Of a DNA stretch of 33,554 bases, positions 6,374-12,887 are shown one piece after another. Position 1 is the first letter of the stretch. Each line of letters starts with the position of its first letter. Position numbers and translations under genes: made by a program. The DNA lies in assembly GCF_000768335.1 (NCBI RefSeq), contig NZ_AVPT01000029.1:1-33554 (forward strand), given 5' to 3'. This DNA comes from Lysobacter arseniciresistens ZS79 (GTDB lineage Bacteria; Pseudomonadota; Gammaproteobacteria; Xanthomonadales; Xanthomonadaceae). Below the pieces are notes generated by a model. It made no database searches and had not been told where the DNA came from. It saw nothing but the letters and a program-made list of their open reading frames with translations.

Positions 6374-7522
6374 TCAGACGAAACTCACCTGCGCCAGCCG
6401 CTCGCGTGCGGCATCTTGGACAAGGTGGCCGTAGGTCCTAGAAATCATTTCTAGCGACGTGCCCGTTAGCCGCGCCACCGTCACCGGGTCCATTCCGCCG
6501 ATGATCGCGCTCGTGATCCAACTATGCCTCAGGGTGTACGCGACCGTTTCCGGCGGAAGCTCTGCCTTTGCCGCAGCGGCTTTGACCTTCGGCGCCCATG
6601 CCTGCGGTGTCCAAGGTTCGCCGGCATTGGTAAACATCAACGCGGTCGGAAGTTTGGACTTTGCCAGTCGGTCGAATAGCTCTTTGGCCGCGGGTGATAC
6701 CGGGATGGTCCGCGCCCCGGTCTTGGTGCGGAACGTCACTGAGCCGGTCCGCTTGTCATAGTCCTTCCGTAGCATCGCGGCGGGGTCGCCCGGCCGGCAT
6801 CCGGTCAGAGCAATGCAAGTCAGCAGGTCGCGCAAGTCGCCAGCAGTCGCGTTCAACAGCGCGCGGCGTTGCTCCAGGTCTAGGAACAACTCGCGCCGGC
6901 CATCCGCGCCCCGGTGCGGCTTGATTGAATCCCACTCGACGGCTCGCTCATGCGGAATCTCGCGGCGGCTCACGGCGCGATTCAGAGCCGCCTTGAGTGA
7001 CGTGAGGTTGCGGTTGATCGTTGCGCGCGATGGCGTGCCGGACTTGCGGCCGGTCATCTCGCCCGCCTCCATGCGGTCGCGCCACGCCTCTATGTGGCGT
7101 TGGGTCAGCTTGTCGGCGCGCAAGTTGCCGATGGGGTCCGCATGGATGATCCGATAAAATCGTTTCTCGGTGTCGGTCGCCGCCCGGTCCCTGCCCTGCG
7201 CCCCCATCGCGTCCGTGTAGTCGCGGCACACGTCGGACACGGTGCGGACCTCTCGCGTATCGACGCCCGACGCTGCCGCGCGCTGCCACTGGCGCGCTGC
7301 TTTCTTGGCGGCGTCATAGTCCATCGCATCGGTCACGGGGCCGATAGCGAAGTAGCGTTGTTTCCCCTCATCGTCGCGCCAGCGCGCTACCCAGTTACCG
7401 CCATGCTCCAGACGACGGAACCCGACGAACAGCCCGCGCTCGACCGGCGCGCCCCAATACGGTTCCCGGCGCGGTGCCAGCTTGCGGCGAACGGTCGCCT
7501 TGTCGATCTGTTCGCGTGCCAT
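6374..7522 (-). CDS. int: Tyrosine recombinase, prophage integrase (int1, 382 aa)
   Basis: The ATG at 7522 has AGGAG 7 bases upstream. A basic N-terminal arm-binding part (residues 1-90) is followed by a SAM-like core-binding domain (95-190; RATINRNLTSLKAALNRAVS) and the catalytic domain. The catalytic residues seen are Arg243 (LTGCRPGD), Lys268 (RTKTG), Arg332 (YTLRHSW) and the Tyr364 nucleophile (ISRTYGHL). Two usual positions differ: the first His of HxxR is Tyr329, and the His/Trp of the LGH motif is Thr355 (LTGTS). The gene points away from the ssrA fragment at 7659-7697, which is its presumed attachment site. It probably catalyses prophage integration and excision at ssrA; activity with the two substitutions is inferred from the otherwise intact fold. 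Confidence 0.9.
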   Translation of the reverse strand: MAREQIDKATVRRKLAPRREPYWGAPVERGLFVGFRRLEHGGNWVARWRDDEGKQRYFAIGPVTDAMDYDAAKKAARQWQRAAASGVDTREVRTVSDVCRDYTDAMGAQGRDRAATDTEKRFYRIIHADPIGNLRADKLTQRHIEAWRDRMEAGEMTGRKSGTPSRATINRNLTSLKAALNRAVSRREIPHERAVEWDSIKPHRGADGRRELFLDLEQRRALLNATAGDLRDLLTCIALTGCRPGDPAAMLRKDYDKRTGSVTFRTKTGARTIPVSPAAKELFDRLAKSKLPTALMFTNAGEPWTPQAWAPKVKAAAAKAELPPETVAYTLRHSWITSAIIGGMDPVTVARLTGTSLEMISRTYGHLVQDAARERLAQVSFV

Positions 7523-7541
7523 CTTGGCGCTCCTGAATTCG

Positions 7542-7562
7542 TCCGTACGGACTCCGTACGGA
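7542..7562. promoter_or_regulatory. Two tandem TCCGTACGGA palindromes upstream of int1
   Basis: Perfect 10-bp palindromes at 7542-7551 and 7553-7562 are separated by one base, 20-40 bases before the int1 start codon. Tandem symmetrical sites one helical turn apart are typical of a repressor operator or of integrase/excisionase arm sites that also control int. The cognate protein is not identifiable. Confidence 0.6.
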
Positions 7563-7658
7563 AAAACAGTAGCGGACTTACAGGGACAATGGCAAGCGAT
7601 ACCCCATGCGAAACAATGCGTTACGGGACCTGCACGGACACTGGCGGACGGCGTTTAG

Positions 7659-7697
7659 GGCCTTCGGACGGCGGTTCGATTCCGCCCACCTCCACCA
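7659..7697 (+). ncRNA. ssrA: tmRNA (ssrA) 3'-terminal fragment
   Basis: The fragment contains CTTCGGACGGCGGTTCGATT, the T-arm and T-loop that close the tRNA-like part of tmRNA, followed by CCGCCC and CACCTCC-ACCA: the 3' acceptor strand with encoded CCA. Directly after it lies a strong Rho-independent terminator. The bases upstream belong to the int1 promoter region, so no tag-peptide ORF or pseudoknots are present and this is not a working gene. It is the 3' end duplicated on integration; the full gene should lie beyond the left end of element 1. Confidence 0.75.
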
Positions 7698-7771
7698 ATT
7701 CAAGCTCCAAAGCAGTCCAGATCAGGCCGGAACCCCCAATGAAATCAAGGGTTCCGGCCTTTTTGTGTCCA
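7692..7771 (+). repeat. attL direct repeat
   Basis: Matches 22514-22594 with two substitutions (7719, 7741) and one extra T in the other copy. It begins with the last six bases of the tmRNA (CCACCA), continues AATTCAAGCTCCAAAGCAGT, and includes the complete terminator. It is both the right end of element 1 and the left end of element 2. Confidence 0.85.
7725..7764 (+). terminator. ssrA Rho-independent terminator, left copy
   Basis: GGCCGGAACCC (7725-7735) pairs perfectly with GGGTTCCGGCC (7749-7759) around a 13-base loop and is followed by TTTTT. It is the tmRNA terminator carried within the attachment site, and it may shield int2 from transcription entering from the left. Confidence 0.85.
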
Positions 7772-7799
7772 GTCGAGTCCGAGTTGGGCTGTTGCAATC

Positions 7800-7874
7800 C
7801 GACGGTAAGCGTCGGTAGCTTTGTCGGTAACGGCGGCTACCGCCATACGACCTACCGTCACGGAGCTACCGTCA
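7800..7874. promoter_or_regulatory. Integrase arm-type sites over the int2 promoter
   Basis: CGACGGTA occurs at 7800, GTCGGTAGC and GTCGGTAAC at 7811 and 7823, and two inverted TACCGTCA copies at 7853-7860 and 7867-7874; the last base of the second is the A of the int2 start codon. The same TGACGGTA word occurs twice at the other end (22424, 22436). This pattern is expected for integrase arm-binding sites and implies autoregulation of int2; binding itself is inferred. Confidence 0.65.
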
Positions 7875-9094
7875 TGGCGCTGAGCGACACCGCCATCCGC
7901 AAGGCCAAGCCGGCCGACAAGCAGATCAAGCTGACAGACGGTGCCGGTCTCTACCTGCTGCTGACCCCGGGCGGGTCCCGCTGGTGGCGCTTCGACTACC
8001 GGTACCTGGGCAAGCGCAAGACGCTGAGCATGGGCACCTACCCCGACACCAGCTTGGCTGACGCGCGCGCAAAGCGGGACGATGCCCGCAAGCTCCTCGC
8101 TGCCGGCGTCGATCCCAGCGAGCACCGGAAGGCGTCCAGGGCGACGCGGGTCGAGCGGGCCGCGAACAGCTTCGAGGTCGTCGCGAGGGAGTGGTTGGCC
8201 AAGCGCGATTGGGTCGACGCCTACAAGGTGAAGGTCACCGGTTGGCTGGAGAACGACGTGTTCCCGTGGCTCGGCAGTAGCGCCGTCGCCGACCTCACCG
8301 CGCCTGATTTCTTGCGGATGGCTCGACGCGTGGAGGACCGGGGAGCCATCGAGTCCGCGCATCGGATCCTGCAGAACTGCGGACAGATCATGCGTTATGC
8401 GATCGCTACGGGCCGCGCCGAGCGCAACCCGGTCGCCGACCTGAAGGGCGCCCTGCCCCCTTCGCCGGAACGGCACCATTCGGCAATTACGGATCCCGCC
8501 GCAGTTGGCGGCTTGCTGCGAGCCATCGACGCCTATGCCGGAACTCCGGTCACCCGGTGTGCTCTGCAGCTCGCACCGCTGCTGTTCGTGCGCCCCGGCG
8601 AGCTTCGCCATGCCGAATGGTCGGAGATCGATCTAGACGTCGCGGAGTGGAACATCCCCGGCGAGAAGATGAAGATGGGCCAGCCCCACTTGGTGCCGCT
8701 GTCCAGCCAAGCCGTGGCAATCCTCCAGGAGCTGCACCCCCTGACTGGCGGCGGCCGCTACGTGTTCCCCAGCGCGCGCAGTCCGAAGCGGCCCATGAGC
8801 AACAACGCCGTGCTGGCGGCGCTGCGTCGGATGGGCTTCGAGAAGGGTGAAATGAGCGGCCACGGGTTCCGAGCAATGGCACGCACGATCCTGGACGAGA
8901 CCCTCCAGTTCCGCCCCGACTACATCGAGCATCAGCTCGCACACGCCGTCCGTGACCCGAACGGGCGCGCCTACAACCGCACTGCCCACCTGTCAGAACG
9001 CCGCAAGATGATGCAGGCATGGGCAGACTACCTCGACGCTTTGAAGGCCGACACCCGCACTGTTATCCCCTTCAAGCGCACCGGATCGGGCTGA
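7874..9094 (+). CDS. int: P4-type tyrosine integrase (int2, 406 aa)
   Basis: The upstream frame is open far to the left, but the family's N-terminus begins at the ATG at 7874 (MALSDTAIRKAKPADKQIKL), the start of the DUF4102 arm-binding domain (about 1-90: LTDGAGLYLLLTPGG, SMGTYPDTSLADAR). A SAM-like core-binding domain covers about 95-195, and the catalytic domain follows with Arg240 (VRPGEL), His330 and Arg333 (GHGFRAMA), His357 (LAHAV) and Tyr367 (AYNRTAH). All catalytic positions look intact and the length is normal. P4-type integrases use tRNA or tmRNA 3' ends, in agreement with the ssrA-derived repeats. It integrates and excises element 2. An arm-type site overlaps its start codon. Confidence 0.95.
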   Translation: MALSDTAIRKAKPADKQIKLTDGAGLYLLLTPGGSRWWRFDYRYLGKRKTLSMGTYPDTSLADARAKRDDARKLLAAGVDPSEHRKASRATRVERAANSFEVVAREWLAKRDWVDAYKVKVTGWLENDVFPWLGSSAVADLTAPDFLRMARRVEDRGAIESAHRILQNCGQIMRYAIATGRAERNPVADLKGALPPSPERHHSAITDPAAVGGLLRAIDAYAGTPVTRCALQLAPLLFVRPGELRHAEWSEIDLDVAEWNIPGEKMKMGQPHLVPLSSQAVAILQELHPLTGGGRYVFPSARSPKRPMSNNAVLAALRRMGFEKGEMSGHGFRAMARTILDETLQFRPDYIEHQLAHAVRDPNGRAYNRTAHLSERRKMMQAWADYLDALKADTRTVIPFKRTGSG

Positions 9095-9096
9095 GG

Positions 9097-9149
9097 CCGG
9101 TTAAAGCGCCGGCCGGCGTGTGGACGAGACACAACCGGCCGACTTCCAC
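9097..9149 (+). promoter_or_regulatory. Conserved hairpin module after int2 (copy 2)
   Basis: Begins 2 bases after the int2 stop. CGGCCGG (9110-9116) pairs with CCGGCCG (9135-9141), extended by GTGT/ACAC, with the same flanking arms as copy 1 in inverted orientation. Relative to its integrase it has the same orientation as the copy after int1, and it is followed by a similar leader (AGGAGAACGATCATGGC) for the next gene. Confidence 0.75.
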
Positions 9150-9172
9150 CACCGTTCGATAGGAGAACGATC

Positions 9173-9553
9173 ATGGCTGTTGAAAGCGTAGCACCCGCGA
9201 GCAATGTGCTTCAGTTCCCGACACCGGTCGACCGTGGCCGTCGACAGTTCCGGCACGTGGAGCGGCTCGCGGATGTCCGGATCCCGACCGACGAAGTTGA
9301 CGACGACGTTTTCGTCCTGGCCGCGGGTCGGGCTTGGCTGGACCTCCACCTGCCCGAGCATGCCCATGCCGACAGCAAGACTCCACTGGTATTGACCGCC
9401 AGCGAGGAGGGCCGACTTGAATTGATCGACTTCATTCGCGGGGCAGCTATCCCGCCGGGCCATCAGATCGTCTGCTGCCTCTACCGGGGCTCCGACCACC
9501 TCCATATTGCGATGCGGCTGCGCGACCACTTCCAGGCTCGCCGGAGCAGCTAA
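9173..9553 (+). CDS. Hypothetical protein (126 aa), first gene after int2
   Basis: The ATG at 9173 has AGGAGA 7 bases upstream (MAVESVAPASNVLQFPTPVD). After a disordered N-terminus, a beta-rich domain includes DDDVFVLAAGRAWLDLHLPE and ends with HQIVCCLYRGSDHLHIAMRL. No known motif, signal peptide or membrane helix is seen. The stop codon TAA is immediately followed by the next gene's ATG, so the two are cotranscribed. It occupies the position equivalent to the 71-aa gene of element 1 but is not similar to it. The function is unknown. Confidence 0.75.
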   Translation: MAVESVAPASNVLQFPTPVDRGRRQFRHVERLADVRIPTDEVDDDVFVLAAGRAWLDLHLPEHAHADSKTPLVLTASEEGRLELIDFIRGAAIPPGHQIVCCLYRGSDHLHIAMRLRDHFQARRSS

Positions 9554-10180
9554 ATGCCCAAGCGCCTTACCACTGCGGCGGCCTCCTCCGGGCGGCTGCA
9601 GTTCAAGCAGGCGGGATGGCAGCGGGTGGAAACGCTGGCCTACGCACTAGCGACGCAACAAGCCGACGCGGAGGCGGCAGTCACTGAGCTGCAAGCAGCA
9701 GTGACCTGTTATGAGCAAGCCATTACAGCAACTTCACGACGAGCCGACGAGGTGGCGAGTCTCCGGAAGTTCGCCAGAGCCGCCCAATGCGCTGCTGACT
9801 CGTTCCCTGCCCTCTCTCCCGACCTACTGACTGAGTTGGCGAGCGCACTGAAGAACAACACCCCAAGTGCTGCGGCTGAAAAACCAGCGCGGTTCTCCTC
9901 TCGCTACTTGAGAGCGCTGGAAGATCTCCGCGACCTGGCCACCGCCGCCAACGCGGTGACTCAAGCTGCCCACCGACCGCCTGACTACCACCTCAGCTAC
10001 CTGGCTTACTCAGTCGCGCGGGTACTTCGAGCCCGACTGGGGAAAGAGCCCTCTTTCTACGTTGACGGGGACTACGCCCATTTGTTGCGGGCGACCTTCG
10101 CGGCGGCCGGGCTGGGAATCTCGGACGTGAGGCGGCGCATGAAAGAAGGCCGGCGGCTGCTAGACGAGTTGGGGGAGTAG
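9554..10180 (+). CDS. Hypothetical helical protein (208 aa)
   Basis: The ATG abuts the previous stop (TAAATG), with no spacer and no clear ribosome binding site of its own, which suggests translational coupling. It opens MPKRLTTAAASSGRLQFKQA and is almost all helical, with a coiled-coil-like stretch at about 35-75 (ATQQADAEAAVTELQAAVTC) and Ala/Leu-rich helices beyond. The C-terminal part (YLAYSVARVLRARLGKEPSF; DVRRRMKEGRRLLDELGE) is basic. No family is recognised. Codon use fits the element. Confidence 0.75.
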   Translation: MPKRLTTAAASSGRLQFKQAGWQRVETLAYALATQQADAEAAVTELQAAVTCYEQAITATSRRADEVASLRKFARAAQCAADSFPALSPDLLTELASALKNNTPSAAAEKPARFSSRYLRALEDLRDLATAANAVTQAAHRPPDYHLSYLAYSVARVLRARLGKEPSFYVDGDYAHLLRATFAAAGLGISDVRRRMKEGRRLLDELGE

Positions 10181-10253
10181 TAGGGCACAGAACCCCAAGA
10201 TTCCCGCGTTGATGCGTGCGCTATCCGAGTCTGTGCGACACGATCAGCATGGA

Positions 10254-10274
10254 TCCGAGCAATCACAACTCGGA
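10254..10274 (+). promoter_or_regulatory. Hairpin masking the alpA ribosome binding site
   Basis: TCCGAG (10254-10259) and CTCGGA (10269-10274) form a 6-bp stem around 9 bases, and the right arm contains the GGAG that serves the ATG at 10281. A further TCCGAG at 10224 could compete. The gap 10181-10280 therefore probably holds the promoter and a translational control element of the AlpA-like gene. Confidence 0.4.
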
Positions 10275-10280
10275 GACCAC

Positions 10281-10520
10281 ATGGCACCGCCCCTCCCCCA
10301 CGACTCGCTGCTGCGCGTTCGCGATATCACCCGTGACCCCAAGACCGGCACCCCGGGATTGCTTGGTATCTCTCGATCCACTTTTCTCCAGGGCGTGAAG
10401 GACGGCCGTTACCCCCGACCTTTGAAGCTGGGAGGCTCCACCTGCTGGCGCGCTTCGGATATCCAGCGCCTGATCGCAGGCAACGACGGCAGCGCCACCG
10501 CGGCCGGAGGTGCCCGTTGA
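10281..10520 (+). CDS. alpA: AlpA-family HTH regulator (79 aa)
   Basis: I choose the ATG at 10281 (MAPPLPHDSLLRVRDITRDP), 5-8 bases after CGGAGACC, over a longer frame to 10209. LLRVRDITRDPKTGTPGLLG, then ISRSTFLQGVKDGRYPRPLK and a final helix (ASDIQRLI), is the AlpA/excisionase winged HTH: recognition turn at GISRSTFLQ, wing around PRPLKLGGSTCWRAS. Family members activate int or act as excision factors in P4-like elements, and the position downstream of int2 agrees. It overlaps the next gene by 4 bases (TTGA). Confidence 0.85.
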   Translation: MAPPLPHDSLLRVRDITRDPKTGTPGLLGISRSTFLQGVKDGRYPRPLKLGGSTCWRASDIQRLIAGNDGSATAAGGAR

Positions 10521-11773
10521 ACGGTCGCGAGCCTGAGGGCATCGACCAGCCCACCACAGCACGCACTCTGGGCGCTGCCACTCGCACCGCGTCGAAGATC
10601 GGCACGCCGATGGGCGCGGCGAAGGTGGTTAACGCCGGCATCACCGCGGCGACGGCGCCGGTGCGGCGCACCCTGTCCCGGGCGGTCGGCGACTTCGCGG
10701 CCGGGTTCGCCGGCGCGGCGCCGGCGGCGGCGCCGAAGCCGGCCGTGACGGCTCCGGCCGGCGGCCAGGCACCGGCAGCGGCCAACACCCTCCCGAACGC
10801 CCCGGCACGCCGGGCGCAAGGCGCTGCGACCGCTGCGGCACCTGCGGCGACAGCGGCCGTGGAGACTCCCGCGCCGGCAGCGCCGAAGCCGGGCAGCCCG
10901 CAGACCTTCACGGGCAGCAACGGCGTGACTCGGCAACTGCCGTCCTATGCCCCGTCTGGCGGGGTGCAGAGCCAGTCTTTCGGTGGGGTGCCCACCCCCG
11001 TGCAGCGCACCCTGTCGCAGCCGGTGGTGGCGTCGGACAACCCGACCCGCCACCAGGCCCCGGCCAACCAGGGCAGCGCCGTGATCGGCAACCCCGGCGG
11101 CACCACTGGCGGCGTGTACGGGGGCGAGGCGCAGCGCCGGCTGGAGAACGCCCTGATGACGGTCGGCCGCCGCAGCCCGAGCGTGCGCCGTGGCTTGATG
11201 GAGGCCTACATGCAGCAGCAGGGCGGGCAGCAGCAGGCGGCGCTGGCAGGCCAGAACAACGCCGCGGCAGCAGCTCTGCAGCAGCAGCGGGACGTCGCGG
11301 CGGCCAACGAAGCCTTCGCCGGTCGCCGGCTGGATGCCGCGCAGTTCAACGTCCGGGCGGACCTCCAGCGGGGCAAAGCCGCGGCACAGGGCCAGCGCGT
11401 GATGCGCACACTGACCGACCAGGCCGGCACCACCAACGTCCTGCGGGCCGACGGCACGCTGACCCCGTTGACCGGCGCAGACGGCGCGCCGGTGCGCGAG
11501 CTGTCCAACGAGGGGCGGATCACCCCGGCGATCCAGTACGAGGCGCTGTCGGAGCAGATCAAGGCGATCAACGAGAACACGATGCTGAAGCCCGACGAGC
11601 GGCAGGCGATGCTCGCCCCGCTACAGGCGCGGGTGACGGCGCTCACCAGCCGTAACGCCAACAAGCCCCCGACGTTGGACCAGTTTCTCGCGGCCGCCGA
11701 GCAGAACAATAGTCGGATGACGACGGAGCAACTGACGACCTATTTCAACGACCACTACGGCGCGGACCGCTAA
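10517..11773 (+). CDS. Ala/Pro/Gln-rich phage-like protein (418 aa), TTG start
   Basis: GGAGG at 10506-10510 with 6-base spacing points to the TTG at 10517, overlapping the alpA stop. Residues 1-200 are low-complexity Ala/Pro/Gly (AAPKPAVTAPAGGQAPAAAN). Residues 205-330 are helical and Gln/Ala-rich (MEAYMQQQGGQQQAALAGQN; FAGRRLDAAQFNVRADLQRG). The C-terminal 80 residues are polar and helical (LKPDERQAMLAPLQARVTAL). This composition resembles internal virion or DNA-ejection proteins of podovirus-like prophages, which would be notable in an element lacking other virion genes. No motif proves it. No signal peptide is seen. Confidence 0.75.
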   Translation: MNGREPEGIDQPTTARTLGAATRTASKIGTPMGAAKVVNAGITAATAPVRRTLSRAVGDFAAGFAGAAPAAAPKPAVTAPAGGQAPAAANTLPNAPARRAQGAATAAAPAATAAVETPAPAAPKPGSPQTFTGSNGVTRQLPSYAPSGGVQSQSFGGVPTPVQRTLSQPVVASDNPTRHQAPANQGSAVIGNPGGTTGGVYGGEAQRRLENALMTVGRRSPSVRRGLMEAYMQQQGGQQQAALAGQNNAAAAALQQQRDVAAANEAFAGRRLDAAQFNVRADLQRGKAAAQGQRVMRTLTDQAGTTNVLRADGTLTPLTGADGAPVRELSNEGRITPAIQYEALSEQIKAINENTMLKPDERQAMLAPLQARVTALTSRNANKPPTLDQFLAAAEQNNSRMTTEQLTTYFNDHYGADR

Positions 11774-11784
11774 GGGAGAGCACG

Positions 11785-12126
11785 ATGGCTTCCAGAAACG
11801 AAGCAGCCCCGGTCGTCGCGGACCAGGGCTGCGGGCAAAGCTACGTCTTGTGCAGCGATTCTAACCCCAACGGCCCGGTCGTAGGTTTCAGCAACGATGA
11901 GCGGCGCGAACACGAGATCCAAGTCGCAGCCGCTGCCGCTCAGCGCGCCCTCCTCAACGGAGATCGCTCAACCGCTCGCCGGTGGATGAACGTGATCGCG
12001 TCTGCATGCCGCAGTCGGCCGCCCGAGCAGGTGGCGATCCTCGAAACACTGCGGGGGTTGCGAAAGAGCAACGCGGTCGCACCGAGCAGATCTTCCGGAC
12101 CGCGAAACGCCGTGGGGAGGTCGTGA
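11785..12126 (+). CDS. Hypothetical protein (113 aa)
   Basis: The ATG at 11785 follows GGGAGAG (spacing about 5) and opens MASRNEAAPVVADQGCGQSY. The helical centre (RREHEIQVAAAAAQRALLNG, ARRWMNVIASACRSRPPEQV) is flanked by polar ends. The stop overlaps the GTG of the replication gene by 4 bases, so the two are likely translated together. No family is recognised. Its place directly before the replication pair suggests a replication-control or loader role, by position only. Confidence 0.7.
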   Translation: MASRNEAAPVVADQGCGQSYVLCSDSNPNGPVVGFSNDERREHEIQVAAAAAQRALLNGDRSTARRWMNVIASACRSRPPEQVAILETLRGLRKSNAVAPSRSSGPRNAVGRS

Positions 12127-12887
12127 CCGTGCGCAGCTACGGCAAGATCACTCCACAGTTCTGGACGGGGGAGACCGGGAAGAAACTGAAGGCCGCTGGT
12201 CCCGAGGCGGTGATCGTGGCGATGTACCTGGTGACCTCACCCCACGCCAACATGATCGGCCTGTACTACCTCCCGACCCTGTACCTCGCCCATGAAACCG
12301 GGCTGGGCATGGAGGGGGCATCGAAGGGGCTTGAAAGGGCCATCGAAGCCGGTTTCTGCGATTACGACCAGACTTCGGAGCACGTTTTCGTGTTCGCGAT
12401 GGCGCGGTATCAGATCGCCCACCAGCTCGACCCCAAAGACAAGCGGTGCAAGGGGGTCGAAAACGAGCTGTCCAAGGCGCCGAAGGGCCCGCTGGTGGTG
12501 GCTTTCCGCGAGTTGTACGGCGCCGCGTTCCACCTGCCTGACGCCCCTTCCAGCGAAGCCTTTTGCAAGCCCCTTGCAAGCCAAAAGCAGGAGCAAGAGC
12601 AGGAGCAAGAGCAAAAGAAGGAGCGGCGCGCGTCGCCTTCCGGCTCACGCCTCCCTGCTGACTGGACTTTGCCAGAGGACTGGCGGCAATGGGCGCTGGC
12701 CGAGCGCACCGACGTGGACGTGAGGCAGGAAGCAGCGAAGTTCGCCGACTTCTGGCACGCAAAGGCCGGCAAGGACGGCCGCAAGGCGGACTGGAAGGCG
12801 ACCTGGCGTAACTGGATTCGCAATGCCAAGCCGGGGAACGTGGTGCCTATGGCGAGTGCGCCCGGCGGCGGCAGGAGGGCGCTGTGA
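12123..12887 (+). CDS. Replication protein, phage O / DnaT-like (254 aa)
   Basis: The frame is open to 11982, but GGGGAGG precedes the GTG at 12123 (VTVRSYGKITPQFWTGETGK), and that start overlaps the upstream stop. The N-terminal 110 residues form a winged-helix-like domain found in phage replication initiators (AVIVAMYLVTSPHANMIGLY, LGMEGASKGLERAIEAGFCD). A linker with a QEQEQEQEQKKE run (about 160-172) follows, and the C-terminal segment (LPEDWRQWALAERTDVDVRQ, FADFWHAKAGKDGRKADWKA) is the DnaT/DnaI-like motif used to load a helicase. The next gene is a DnaB-like helicase, the classic initiator-loader plus helicase pair. It probably starts replication of element 2 after excision. Confidence 0.85.
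   Translation: MTVRSYGKITPQFWTGETGKKLKAAGPEAVIVAMYLVTSPHANMIGLYYLPTLYLAHETGLGMEGASKGLERAIEAGFCDYDQTSEHVFVFAMARYQIAHQLDPKDKRCKGVENELSKAPKGPLVVAFRELYGAAFHLPDAPSSEAFCKPLASQKQEQEQEQEQKKERRASPSGSRLPADWTLPEDWRQWALAERTDVDVRQEAAKFADFWHAKAGKDGRKADWKATWRNWIRNAKPGNVVPMASAPGGGRRAL

Larger units (their letters stand above)
1..7697 (-). mobile_element. Prophage right end (element 1), partial
   Basis: All genes from 195 to 7522 run on the minus strand, most overlapping or tightly spaced, from an integrase at the right to a major capsid protein leaving the window at the left. The right end abuts a tmRNA 3'-end fragment (7659-7697). The integrase plus capsid gene identify a prophage; the early-to-late gene order is inferred from position. 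The left end and the full-length ssrA expected there lie outside the window. Confidence 0.8.

Noticed and set aside
7659-7697. Complete tmRNA gene
   Set aside because: Only the T-arm and 3' acceptor are present; upstream bases belong to the int1 region with no tag-peptide frame or 5' acceptor strand.
7094-7873. Upstream extension of the int2 frame
   Set aside because: It crosses the ssrA fragment, terminator and int1; family N-terminus begins at 7874.
12592-12630. Short GAGCAA/GAGCAG repeats as a possible regulatory repeat
   Set aside because: They encode a Gln/Glu linker inside the replication protein and are explained by it.
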